Translations under genes and position numbers: made by a program
The notes under the pieces: generated by a model
Seen by the model: the letters and a program-made list of their open reading frames with translations, nothing else
What the model was told of the DNA's origin: nothing
Database searches by the model: none
In this document: positions 25,119-41,496 of the stretch, one piece after another
How positions within the stretch are numbered: the stretch's first letter is position 1
Layout of the letters: each line of letters opens with the position of its first letter
Source: Crotophaga sulcirostris
Lineage: Eukaryota > Chordata > Aves > Cuculiformes > Crotophagidae
Length of the DNA: 64,000 bases
Assembly (NCBI GenBank): GCA_013397455.1
Contig: VYZB01000296.1
Coordinates: forward strand, 295,933-359,932
Direction: 5' to 3'

Positions 25119-28100
25119 TTAAGCCTTCTCCTATGTTATTCATTCAGAGGTACTTTTGCTGCCTCTGCTGCTGCTGGATGAGGTGGAAGGATTGTGGATC
25201 TTCAGGGGAAATTAGGGTAAGTGTGTGTGTGAGAAAGGTGGAGGGTGTTTTGGTGGGTGTAACCCTGCAGAGCATGAGGTACTCCTGCTCACAGAAGTCC
25301 TGTAATAGAGCTGTGGCAGAGCCAGAAGATGCTCTTCAAGCCCCATGCTGGGAGCTGTGGCCACCACAGAGGAGACCACAGGGTGCTGTGCTTTTCAGGA
25401 GATGCAAACCTGCTGTGTCTCTCTCTGCCCCTGCAGCTGGTGTCTGAGAGTGCTGAGGTGTGGAATGAGCCCCCAGCCATGATGTTCTTCTCACACTGCC
25501 TCTCACCTGTTGTTGTGCTTCTAGGGCAGTTAATTTTCACCTTGCATGGGTGTTAGGTGTCTGCTCCAAAGAAATCCGTGGGAATCTTTCCTCTGACTTC
25601 AGTGTTGATCCAAAGTTCCTTTCATCTAGTTTGTATGTCAGAAAAAGCAATTCTCTCCTTCCTCATTGCTTTTTAATTTTGTAAATGCTATAAACTCCCC
25701 AGAAGTTTTGAGTCCAGCACACGCGCAGACGATTTTGTTCCCATATTTTTTGCATTTTGTCAGGATTCTAAGGTGGCAGCATGTGACTCTTTAAAACACC
25801 GTGACTTTAAGTGCTGTAATCTTGCTTTATTACGAAACATATATTTGCCAGAGCAAAGAAGAATTTGGGTTAAAGGACAGCAGATATTTCCATTTCCTTA
25901 TTTCCAAGGGGTGTTGCAACACTTCCTGAGGTAAAATAACCTGCAAAGGAGTCTGTGTCACTGTGTGTCAACACTGTGCCTCAGAGGAGCAGGACAAGAT
26001 TCTCTGCTGGATAAAATATGCTGTAGTGGGGATCTGTAAGCCCTTTGTCTTGTAAGATGCTTATTAACTTGGATAGTTCCAGGCTGACTACATTTCACAA
26101 TAATAAAATAAGTAATGATTGCAGTGTTTGTTATGGAATAACAAGCTTAGGACAAAAACTCTTGCTAATGCAAAGCACTTTGCCTTGGACAGGCTGTGTC
26201 CGACAGTGAGACATTGCCATCTCTTGGGCAGGTGCTGCCTGAACACAGAGTTCATTTAAAACGTACGATAATTAAAAGCCTGGCAGTGTAGCTAAGGGCT
26301 GGGGAAGGGCTGAGCCTCTCACAGAGCCCACTACCCTGGTATTTCAGTTGGTGCAGTTCGTACAGATACATCTTGGTACTGGCAAGGGCACAACCCAACT
26401 CAGAAAACAGCAACATGCTTGTTGTCTCTTTTTGTAAAAAAAGGTTGTAGTTACCAGGTTGATGTCCCTTAAATATTACAAGCTGTGAGGAATTTCTTCT
26501 CAAATTATGAAACTGGAGAAGTTTTAAATATAATTACATCTGGGATTATAGTCACTTACCTCCTAGAGTCTGAGCCTTTTTAACACAATGAGCAAAACTG
26601 ACTTTTTAAAATGAAATCTGCAATTTTCTGCAATCACAGGGTTTTAAGAGATTAGGCTTTAAGAGTACTAAATATCCTAAATCTCATGGCAAAACTATGA
26701 GGGTTGGCAGTATTGGTGCCTGACTTGCTTCTTGATACTACATCTCCTTTTTTAAAAAGAGGGTGTGGAGGCATAAGCTCCTGATTTTAATTAACTTCTG
26801 TCTTTCAGAAGGGAAAGTGGCAGCTGTATGGAGCTAGAGACCCTCTGTGAAGTAATTAGATGAAAACTGATAATATTTGGCTTAATCCACAGTGCTGGTA
26901 TAAAGGTTTTTAGAAAACAACACCTGCCCTTTGCTGATTAATCAGCGGCTGCTGTGTTACTGATCCTGGCATACACCTTTGGTAAATGTTGCCTGTTCTA
27001 ATAGTAAAAATACTTCCTAAAACTTGGCAGCTGGACAAGTCAATTTTGTCTGTGGAACTTTACAGGAACTTTGTATATATGAGAATAACTGCACCTGATC
27101 GAAGTACAGCAGTGTCTGTGTGGCTGATTTTTTCCCTATTTATAAAAGAAAATACAGAAAAAATGGATTATTAGAGTACTACTATTAAAACAATGGTGGT
27201 TAAAATTTTTTGACCATTTCTTGAACATGAGGTGTTTGGTCTCTGTGGGCCTGTAGGATCTGTGCAAAGAAGTAGTGAGAAATAGCTTATTTCCTTAAAC
27301 ATCCCAAATGCTGTAGCCTGTGCGAAGTTTGGTGTTGGAGCGGCGGCGATAGAGGAGTGTGCGCTGGGAGGAGAAGGCATTCACGTAGTGGGACATGCCC
27401 TAAAATCTTTGAGGAAGGCAGCTGTGTGGGATGAGACAGCAGGCAAATGAGGCAGCACAAGCAAGGGAGCTCAAAAAATTAGATCCAGGGTGGTCCAAGC
27501 AGCCTGGCGATTCCTCCGATGCATCTTTCTCCTGGTGTGCTGTTGCCAGCTCACTGATCCTCTCTTTCTTTGGCTCCATAAATACACTTTGGTTTTGGCA
27601 GAGGCTGCTGACAGCCCTCACCCCAAAGGGACACGGTGCTGTCACCAGCCAGCCTGGTGTTTCAGATAGCCCCCCCAAAGCAGATATCATCTTCCCTGAG
27701 AGATGGTGCTGGAGACAAGGAGGGAAACCACCTCCCTGCTTGCCGTTAGCAAAGGCTCGGCTACTGGGGACTATTCTGTTTCTTAAACACAGAGAAGGAA
27801 AACAGCAGCACAGCAGGGTTTCTGTGACACCCTTGGCCTGACACACAAAAGCAGACCCTGGTGGAAAGGGGAGCCAGGTAATTTTATCCCTTTTTACCTT
27901 TGGCTGTCTAGAGTTTCCAGACAAGCACAATGGCCGCGTTTCTTAGTGGAGGCCAGAGGCCTCTGCAGGCCCTGAGGAAGGAGCTCCGTGTCCCGGGGTG
28001 TGGGAACTCTGCTGGGCCTTCTCACGGGCCAGAAAGGGCTTCAAAAACCAGCACCCGTGTAGGAGCTCAGCCTGACAAGCTACAACCACTTGTGTGCTGT

Positions 28101-31100
28101 AACGCTGATCTCTCACATAAATAAGTACACGTTACTGGTCTTTTAAATATGCATTGAGGGACCCTTGGAGTGATTGACTCCATGGAATGTAATAGGTATC
28201 ATGAAGTTCTTATAGCCCTTAAATAACTCCCTAAATGCTTATTTATGTGAAATATAGCTTTTGGATCCTTCCAGCCATTATACTTTAAAGTGCAATAAAT
28301 CTTGATTTAGGTGTAACTGCGCTGCCATCCTACAGACTTAGGAAATTTAAACCAACATATGGTGTTGGGTTTGTGGGATATACTGGCATAGACTGATACA
28401 GGTTTTTTTCTGATCTGGTTTCACCCTTGATAACTAAATCTGAGTAGCACTAAATGCAATTATACTGCCTTTGCAGGGAGATTATTTTATTCCTTTGCAT
28501 CGAATGAAAATCCCTACAGCATTATTTTCCTGAAGTCAGGCATTTTAAAATCCTACATGAACCATAGCTCCTTTTTCTACGTAAAAGGATTGTTTAATTT
28601 TTACACAGTATTTGAAATTCTCATAATGAGTGAAAGTTCTCTTAGTGACTGCAGGGATGCCATTTCCTTGGGGAATTTCTTTATGCTGGTCAAATCTTCT
28701 TCCAGGATGCACTCGTTTTTTTATATTTGCTTTTGCCAAGTCCAGGAGGAGCTTTTAATGACCCAGAATTTGTGAGAAGATCCCAGCCCTTCCTACCTGT
28801 GGCTGGTGGATGTGCTGGTAGAAATCAGTAGCATGGACTCAGTTTTTTTATTTAGCTTTGCAAATCTCATTCAAAAATAGTTAGCTGCAAATATGCAAGA
28901 CTAGGAGTGTGTTTGAAATGTGCTTTGGAGAAATTTTAATGGCCCTCATGCATCATTTATAAGAGTAAAATGTAAATACAGATCCCCTGAATAAACAGAG
29001 TGATTAATCTAGTGCTAAATCTTAATTTATGCTCTCAACCCATGAGTTTTCCAAACTGCTTCAGTAACTCAATAAGCACTCTATAATTTAAAAATCTGTT
29101 GTCACATAATTTAATACTATTCTGGACTGCTACTTTCCAAACTATTCAGGAAAATACACTACTTCAGGAATAAAACTGTGTTTCTTTCTTTAGCTTTAGT
29201 GTGCAGCAAATATGGTGTTAAAGCAAAGTCTGTGAAAGAGTAGCTTTGGTGGATATGGAGACAACAATGTGAAAATGCAGTAATCTTGGTTAAAAATGGT
29301 TAACCTTCCCCTGCTGAATAATGTCTGTTGGTAATGAAAAGTCCTGAGTTAAGACCAAAATAAGGATCTTATTAAAATTGATTTAATTGCCTTTTATCTT
29401 CATTTTTTGTGTGTCAGAAATGTAACTGCTGAAGACACAAGTATTTTTAACTTCAGTTTAAAACATTGAGTCCAATTATGGTATTAAAGGGGTTATTGAT
29501 TTTTAAAACAGAACTGTTTGAATTCAGGACCCAGCTCTGTGTTCAGCAGTTGGAATGAGCATCAGTGAGTGCTGGGGAGGGGGCTGGAGCTGTGACAAGC
29601 CCATGTCTTACGTGGGGTGAGAGCATCTCCCTGCAAAACCCCTAATTGATTTCTTTGGAATAGTCTGAGAAACTGGTGAATCAATCTCACCTGCTATGCT
29701 TAGTGATAGACTTTCCTTAATCAACTTCTTATTGCTGAAAGCTTTACACTAGTGTGCAGGAAAAGGTGGCTGCAAATAAATCACGGAGGATTACAGCTCT
29801 CTCTGCTTGCATTAAAGCAGAATTGATTTCTCCAGCCCCCCTGAAACAAGCAGCCTTTCTTGTCCGCAGCTGAGCTTGGAGTGGATTGGTATGTAGTAAA
29901 TGCAGAGGGATTGAATGAGTCAGTTTCCTTGCTCCTGCTTCCCCAAGACAAGGCAGTGAAAGGCAGCCTCGCGTCCCTGTGTTTTGTCCTGCTCCCTGAA
30001 CCAGGTTGGGCAACCTCAGAATAAACACTGGCCTGTTTTAAGGCTGCCGGCGGAGGAAACGAGTACTGTGAGTGCTGGCAGAGAGCAGGGAAAATCAATT
30101 AGCCTGTGAAATCCAGAGGGGTTGGGGGTTCCCATAAGAACAATGTTGTAGCAGCCCTCCTGGGTGCATTTGTCCCTTTTCCCAGCAGGGTTCTGTTCCG
30201 CAGCACGGCTGCTCGCAGGTGCCCTGCCCTGCACCAGAGGGGAGGAGAAAGGGTTTGCTTGCTGCATCTCTGCACTTACCTGGGACACCCAGATCTGAGG
30301 CTGAATTCCCCTTTTGCTGCATTCCCATGCAGACACATGCCCCAAAAGGCACTCATGGTCTCATATAGCTATTTCTGTAATTTCTCTTTTGCCCTTTCTA
30401 AACTCCCACTGCAGGGTGGGGAATGCGATGCCGAGCTCTGCACGTTAAATACCAAGGGAGAAACCTGGACTCTGCTGAAGGAAGTGCTCACATTCATGGG
30501 GAGCCTGATGGTACCAAGCGTGATGCTCTGAGTTGAAAGAAGAACCTCCTAAAGCCCTGAGCACTGGTGTTGGGGTAAGAGCCAAGAACGTCCCATGTGA
30601 AGAGCAGCACCCCAGCCCAAAGAAAGTGTTTCAGTTTCCTCGAATTTCAATGTCACCTTGCTCCTTTCAGGGGACTTTGCCAATCCCCCTTCTCCCCACA
30701 CTGTGCAGGCTCTCATTGGCCACAGGAGCAGCCCTTACACAGATAAAACTGATTCTCTCTGAAAATAGGATTGTCTTTTTCAAAGTGTCTCTGAGGGGGG
30801 GGTCATCCTGGGAACAGGATCATTTATAAGGTAGGCGATAATGTGCACTGGTCATTAAATCTTCACTGGGATGTTTGTAGTGAAGTTGTAGAATTTAAGA
30901 TGTAGTGGCAGTTCAATTAGTCTCAAGAAGTGTTCCTGTGTATAATGAATGTATAGCTGCATGAGGACTAGTGTTTTTTCTCTGCTATATAAGAACTTAA
31001 AATAATTAAATAACAAAAGTGCAGTCATCTCCCTGATATTTAAAGTTAGGAGACTGGGGTTCAATACCTGCTGTTAACTGGGAATTCTAAATATTGTAAT

Positions 31101-31346
31101 TTTAGGGACCAAACAGAAGAACAAGTGTTTTATTAGAATGTTGATATGGGACATGTCCTAACAATTGGTAGATAATTAGATTAAATTAAATATATTTGTA
31201 CTGAAAGAAATATTGCTGTGGAAAGTTGAATTCTTCATATTTTGTGTCCGCTGTAATCATAATCTTTCCTAGTTGGGGGATTCAAATGAATGATACCAGA
31301 TTCAGTGTTGGTGAGCTGATGTAATGAAAACCCCCAAAATTCCAGT

Positions 31347-31404
31347 TTTATTAAAATGCATCTATATTTCCATCTATATTCCATCTTTATTAAAATGCAT
31401 CTAT
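31347..31404. repeat. Small AT-rich tandem duplication, period 39 bp
   Basis: TTTATTAAAATGCATCTATA occurs at about 31347 and again 39 bp later, separated by a CCATCT-rich spacer that is itself repeated. A minor local duplication. Confidence 0.7.
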
Positions 31405-33064
31405 ATATTCAGGAATAATTATTTTAGGAACATTCTTACCCATTATAACGAAAATCTATTTAACCATTCCTTGCTCTGAGTAATTTATTTTCTAAGCAGA
31501 CTGGTAAGTTATAATTTTTTTATTAATGATGTTTTCCCAGTATTTGATGGCAATCCATCAATCTGGCTGTGTAACTGGAGAGTGTCTGGTTTTAGAGCTT
31601 GTTGCAGAAGTCGTTTGTGACAGTGAAATACAGAAGCAGTTTTGATTTGAAAACTGATTTACCATTTCCCCTTAATGTTACCAGGTCACTAAAGTCACAG
31701 TTTATTTCTGCTGCTGGCTTTAGGGGTGTGGAAGTTGTGGGTTTCTTTATTCATCTCCAGCAGTGGCAAAATGCTCCCACCTGAGTCTGTTCTTCAAAAG
31801 GAGAATTTGGTGCTTTTTTGTCTCTTCCTAGACAGCTGATGGCCATCCTTCTCTGCGACTGCAGCTGCTGCTGGCCGTGAGCTCTGGCTCCTCTCCGCCC
31901 GCCTGTGCTGAGCACTGTCCTCCTGCATCCTCCTCCCGGCGTTCAACCCTTCATGGTGAGGTTGGCAGGGGCTGCTGGGGAGCGTGGACGAGCCTACGGC
32001 AAAAATGAGTGCCTGGTGTCCTGCCCTAATGCGGCGCGTGCATGGAGAAGGGATAATTTATCCTTTATTGGATGGTGGGGTGAAGAACAGGTTGAATGGC
32101 CGCACTGGACAACAGTGATCAGAGGGTATTTTGTGTGGATAATCCATTTTCCATTAAATTATTTGCTTTTGGGTGAAAGTGGCAAAAAACATGACCCTTT
32201 CTGCTAAGACTGAATTCTTAAACATGGAAAGACTGTAATCCAGCCCTCAAGTACCTGACTTTGAATCAGACCTCCTTTTGCCCTCTGGATGTCCATGGTA
32301 GTCAGTGTTTTTCCTGGTGACTTTTTCATGTAATGAAGTGCCTTAGCTGCTAAGGAAGGTTAGATTACAGGCTCAGCAAGAGAGGGTGTTTGTTGCATTT
32401 GTATTTACAGGTCGATACACTGATTTAAAAAAGAAACAAAGATTCTTTATATGACAGGTCATCTGAGAGGCCCCATCTGTCCTACAGGAGAAAAAAAGTG
32501 CACTTCTTACTTTGTTCTTTTTCCTGGTTCAGCTAAATCAACACTTTAAAAGTAAAAAGAACGGACCTGAAAGTTTACAGTAAAAGAATACTCAAGTCCA
32601 GAAAATCCGTCAGTAATGAAATAAGAAAGGGACATAAAAATTTTGGAAGACTTGATATTTTTCATTTTGCTTCCATTTATTCTTTTAGAGCAAGCCTTTT
32701 TATAATGTGCAGTGGTGCTAGGCTCTGAAATTGTTATTGAATTATTCCTAATCATACACTCAGAGTGTGTGTTCCAGTGGCTGTCCAGCTCTCAGTCAGT
32801 CCTTTGGATTTCTGTCCATACCTGTGGGAAGCACTTCCGACCACAGCAAAGAGGAGCAGCCAAACAAGTGCTCTGTAGTGTGACAATCGATAGGGGTGAG
32901 CAGGCAGGAGGTTTTGCTAATTTTGCTTTACTTTCCGTGTTTCAAGTGGGGCTTTGTTAATGCAGCCCCACAGGCAGGTGCCCCTGTGTGCCTGGCACTA
33001 CTCCAGCAGGTCTTCTGGCTTCGTGGGGAACGTGTGAACGCAAAGGGTGTTATGCAACAATTGA

Positions 33065-33097
33065 CTGTTGCGTTCATCTTCTCCCGCAGCTGCCAAT
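33065..33097 (+). other. Splice acceptor and 5' UTR segment before OTOL1 start codon
   Basis: A pyrimidine-rich tract ending TTCTCCCGCAG has its AG at 33088-33089, preceded by a plausible branch site near TTGACTG. This would make the exon with the start codon begin at 33090 with 8 untranslated bases, and implies a non-coding first exon to the left. The alternative is that transcription simply starts close upstream and this resemblance is accidental. Confidence 0.5.
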
Positions 33098-37144
<4,047 letters not shown>

Positions 37145-37441
37145 ATATAAAGGGCAAAGTTGTTACTGAGAAACATGCATTTCCCTCTGCCTTCAAAAGG
37201 AGAAATGACCATCAGTTTAGCATATTGGTTTAGTTGCTAGGTTTCATGATCATTTAACAAAAATATTTATATTTGCAATATATGAGTTAGTTTTGACTGG
37301 CACCCCCAAGAAGCAGCATGCCCTTTGTGCAGTTGGGTGATGGCTAAGAGAAACCACTGTCCAAACACCAGCAAGACCAGCGTGGGGAGGGGATTTTACA
37401 TCGCAGACTTCAGGTTTGTAATTAGCCTATTCAAATTACGT

Positions 37442-37447
37442 AATAAA
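37442..37447 (+). terminator. Candidate OTOL1 poly(A) signal AATAAA
   Basis: First AATAAA downstream of the OTOL1 stop, about 300 bp into the 3' flank. Further AATAAA hexamers occur near 38013 and 38155, so the 3' UTR could be longer. Confidence 0.45.
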
Positions 37448-39409
37448 ACTCAGTTTCTGACTGCAATTTTAATCAGACCAGCTACTGCAATCCTCGGGTG
37501 ATCAGAACTCCTCTGGAAATCAGTACTGATCACCATTGTTTTTGATAAAGATTGCAGAGTTGATTTATAGATCTTAATTAGAGATAAACAAGAGTGGTAA
37601 GTTTATTGAAATCACGTGAAAAGATTTAAAGTTATTTTATCGTTGAATCAGTATTATCTAGTACTTTAGATTTGGTCATGAGTAGTATAAAGGTTTGTCC
37701 AAAAGAGTATTTGGTCAGTGTAAAAAAAACTTAACTACTGTCCTTAGGCAAAAATACTTTTGAAAGTTTCAGATATAACTGAGAGATGCATCATCTACCC
37801 TGTTAGGCTGCTCAGAACCCACCGTTTCAAAGTGGCTGATGATGAGGCTGACGCTGCAGGGTTGGCCCTTGGCTGTGGGGAGGAGGAGGAGGAGGCAGCC
37901 AGGAGCAGGCTTTGGCACTCACAGGAGTCCTGAGGTGTTGTGATGGCCCAGTGGATGTGTGGACATGTTTTTAAAGAGCTGGTTTGCCAAAATAGAACTG
38001 AATCTTGTGAAATAAACTATGACATTAAATAATAGCTGGTTGACAGACTGGATATATTTCCTTATTAATGCACTGTCTCTTATTGCAGTAGCTTCACACC
38101 ACCTTTGGCATATTAACTATTGCACACAATGGTTCCAATCATTATTTTTTCAGAAATAAAACTCAAGTCCCATAGTTAACCTTCAGTGGCACTGGGGTTT
38201 ACTTGTCCTCTCAGACCATCACAAGCCTGGATCTTTTCCCAGTGATTTGACGGGGCTGGGTCTGACCGCAGAGCAGACAGAGTGAATTAGGCTGCTGTTC
38301 CAGTTGGTCTCTGTTTCCTTGCTCAAATGGCCATGGTGCTTTTCATACCACATTTAAATACCACCATAAATCATGTTCTGGTCCCTAATGTCTGCTTTAT
38401 ACTAGGCACCAAGGTGAAGAGTTCCTTAGACTTCTTTTGTCCAGTGAGAAAATTAACTGCAGAGAGCTGCTGTTAAATTTTGAGATTAAAACAAGGCAAT
38501 TTCAAAAAGGGTGATCCTATCTATCCAGTAAATGTAAAGGGTCCTTCAGCTCACCAGCTTTGCTGCCCTCTTTCAGTATCAGCAATTCAAACGTGAGATG
38601 TTCTGGCTTTGTCAAAAAGTTGGTACTTAATTTTGTGCTTAATTTAAGTTAGTTCCTGTGTAGTTTGAATCCAGAGTACTAAGTACATAAAAGATGCAGG
38701 TTTCAGTTTATGAATTCTCTGGCAGCTGTTAAATATTGAGGAAAACCAAGAAATCGTAATAATAATTTTGTATTCCTACTGTCACAACCACCTCAATTCT
38801 TTTGTTGTGCCTTTGTGCTGCTTCCCATATGGCCCTTGTCATGGTGGGATATGGACTGGCTATTTTTCTCTTCTCCTGCTGAAGTTCCTTACACTTTTTG
38901 TATAAATAACCTCTACAAATGCTCTTGAGAAAGCAATGCAAAAATTCCGGGTCTCTCAAGAATCTGCTCACATCTAATCCTCTCCATAAATTAATTGCCT
39001 GGTCCTCTACAGAAAAGAGGAGCTGGCAGCACCATACAGGCTAGAAGAGTGTCTGCTTCCTTCTCAAAATCTCTGCATAAAACAAACCCGTGGTGGAGGC
39101 AGCTGGGTGAGGAGACTGAGCTGCTTAAACCCTGCAGAGTTGGGGAGCAGGTTCCTAGGAGCAGCTGGAGTCAATTCAGGCTGTGCAGAGGTCCAGACTC
39201 ATAGATCCTGGGGAAGGACATGGGATGCATGTGACACAATCCCACTGCTTTCTAGACCCCCTAATGGCTAGGGAGGGCTGCAATGTCAGTCCATACTGGC
39301 TCCTGTACTAAGGACATATTTTATTATTACCTACATACCTGTGGAAGGGATTTCTGCCTGGAACCTTGGCTAAAATTATTTTGATTTAAAAGTCTTCTGG
39401 TATTTGGTC

Positions 39410-39434
39410 NNNNNNNNNNNNNNNNNNNNNNNNN
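39410..39434. other. Assembly gap of 25 N
   Basis: Exactly 25 N bases between TATTTGGTC and CCCCATACATC. The true length is unknown. The flanks do not overlap by eye. Confidence 0.99.
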
Positions 39435-41475
39435 CCCCATACATCTGGGTCCACAGCACTTAAATCCTGTTTTGCTATAAATCATTTTAATGGAAAATGG
39501 ATTTAAAATTATTTATGGAACTCTGCCCAAGAGTATTTACTTTTCCTTAAAAAGAAGAAAAGAGTTTTTGGTGCACTTAGACCTTAAATGCCTGCATCTG
39601 AGTGTGCACCTGTATGCACCTCTATGCTTGCACATGCCAGTGCAGATGGATGTTTTGCTGTGTCTGAGTATTTACTGTGGGACCATGCGTGGGAGGAAGG
39701 GCTTGCTTCTACTGCTTATTTTCAGGTTATCTGAATGGTAACTGAAACTCCTGCAGATGACTCTGGAAGCCCCATGGCTGTGGTGCCACGAGTGCTGGTG
39801 ACAGCTGGCAGCGGTCGCTGTGCAAATCCTGCTCTGGGAGGGTCACAGCAATGTGTTCCAGTGTCCCTCTGTCCTCCCTCCCTCCCTCCACGATGCTGTG
39901 GGTGCCAGCACCCAGGGTTGTGCTGTGTGCTGGGATGAGCAGCCTGGCAGGTGCCTCTGGGTTCTGGGGCTGGTCCATGCCCTGGGTCCCACATACAGGC
40001 TGCCAGCATTCCCTGTGAGGTGACCACTGCAGGTATTAATATTAAATATACTTTTCATGTAAACAAGAAACCAATAGCAAGTCTGCTGTGAAGGTGCAAA
40101 TGTAGTGGGAGAGAGAGAGAAGAGGAAAATAAGTTGGAATGTCTTATTTTAAAAATATCTGTAGTATTTTTTAAAATATGCCAGCTCTGTCCTAATTGCT
40201 TTGTATTTTCTGGATATAAACAAGGTTGTGGTCTCTGTTCCCCACTGGTCTGTTTGATTGGATTCAATGAAGTTACTGAGATTTATGCCCCCAGGAGGGT
40301 TTGGACCTACCTGGTTTGGAAGAAAGCAGATGACAGGAGCAGTGAGCTTTCAGGGGGAACCTGAGGTTTGGTTCTGCTTGGAGTCAATGGGCTGATGCTG
40401 ACGGATTTGGTTACAAGCCCCAGCACTGCTGGGTTTAAGGGAGCATGGCAAACTGAGCTGGGTTTTTTCTAAACACCTTTAGATTGCAGTTGTGTCCTAG
40501 TAAAGCAATGCGGGAAATTTTGTTAGGAGAAGAAGGTTGGAGGTTTGGATTTATTTAATTAAGGAGTGCTCTGGTGAGCTCTGCTCAGCAAGTGGAAATG
40601 CAGAGCTGAGCACCAAATCCCTGTTGCTCCTCCAGGGGAAATGTGGCAAGGGATAGCTTAGTTGTTTTAATTGGTGCTGCTAGAAATAATCTAGAGAAAC
40701 AAAATCAATTTAGGAGCATTTACAGAGGAGAGTGTAGTATCATTTGAAGAGATTAGAGATTAAGATTTGGGTAACTGCAGTATATGCACGTTCATTTCTT
40801 GCAGCATGTAGAAAATGTGTTTATTCCTGGGTCCTTGCAGGTCCTTGGAAATTTCCAATGTCCTCCCCATCTGGAGTTGTAACAACTGAGTACATTTAAC
40901 GTGGTGTTACAGCATGACTGAAATGTTTTGGTAACCTGTTGTAATCCCATTTCCCTACCTCTCCCTGCCTCTTTTTCCAGGTAGGATTTTTGGAGAAGGT
41001 CAGAAAGTGCCGTGTTCTAGTAACAGACCAGCTCCCAATGCTGTGCTGCTCAGTGAAATATTTCACATGTCAAGGCACAGTTTCAGAGAAGAGCTCCAAT
41101 CCTTGCTCTGCCTTTTCCTGCTGTGCTGGGTGGGAGAGCAGCCCAGCAAGCCCTCAGCTGCTCCTTCTTGGGGGGCAAACCACCTTTTTGTTCCCCCAGT
41201 AGCACTGCTGAAAAGCCTGGGTTCATTTGGATGAAAATGGGAGGTTTTTTCCCCTGAATATCAGTGCTCCTCACTTCAGACTGCAGTGCAGCAGCTGGGC
41301 ATGGAAGGTGTGGGTGTACCTGCAAAACTTGCTTTCAGATTCCCTTGCTGTGTGTGAAATGGGTGGTTAATTTTGTTGGCAGCCCCTCCAAGGTAATATA
41401 AATGTGTAAGGTTCCCATTCCTGTTCCAAGGAGCTTTCAGTGTAAGTGATAGGAGATGGATCATCTGAAATGAGA

Positions 41476-41496
41476 TTTTTTTTTTTTTTTTTTTTT
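41476..41496. repeat. 21-bp T homopolymer
   Basis: Uninterrupted run of 21 T. It could be the remains of a retroposed poly(A) tail in antisense, but no retroposon body is recognised beside it. Confidence 0.9.

Larger units (their letters stand above)
17111..33088. other. Intergenic DNA between SPTSSB promoter region and OTOL1
   Basis: No coding exon recognised. Contents that I can name: an ERV LTR (20928-21680), a CR1 tail (24626-25118), and a small AT-rich duplication with period 39 bp at 31347-31404 (both copies contain TTTATTAAAATGCATCTATA). GC-richer patches at 17.6-18.4, 18.5-18.8, 27.4-28.1 and 31.85-32.0 kb give longer chance frames on both strands but no domain-like protein. The OTOL1 promoter and any untranslated first exon must lie in the right part. 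Confidence 0.5.

Noticed and set aside
27400..27930. Overlapping frames of 136 (plus) and 176 (minus) codons
   Set aside because: GC-richer patch with both strands open; no domain, splice context or conserved pattern.
33068..33097. Upstream extension of the OTOL1 frame before the ATG at 33098
   Set aside because: The extension has no ATG (it would begin at TTG) and runs through a splice acceptor. The signal peptide begins properly at 33098.
38729..38971. 80-codon minus-strand frame with a charged, protein-like composition
   Set aside because: A stop codon lies directly before the ATG, there is no acceptor or flanking exon, and I cannot place the peptide in any family. Best treated as chance until a protein search says otherwise.
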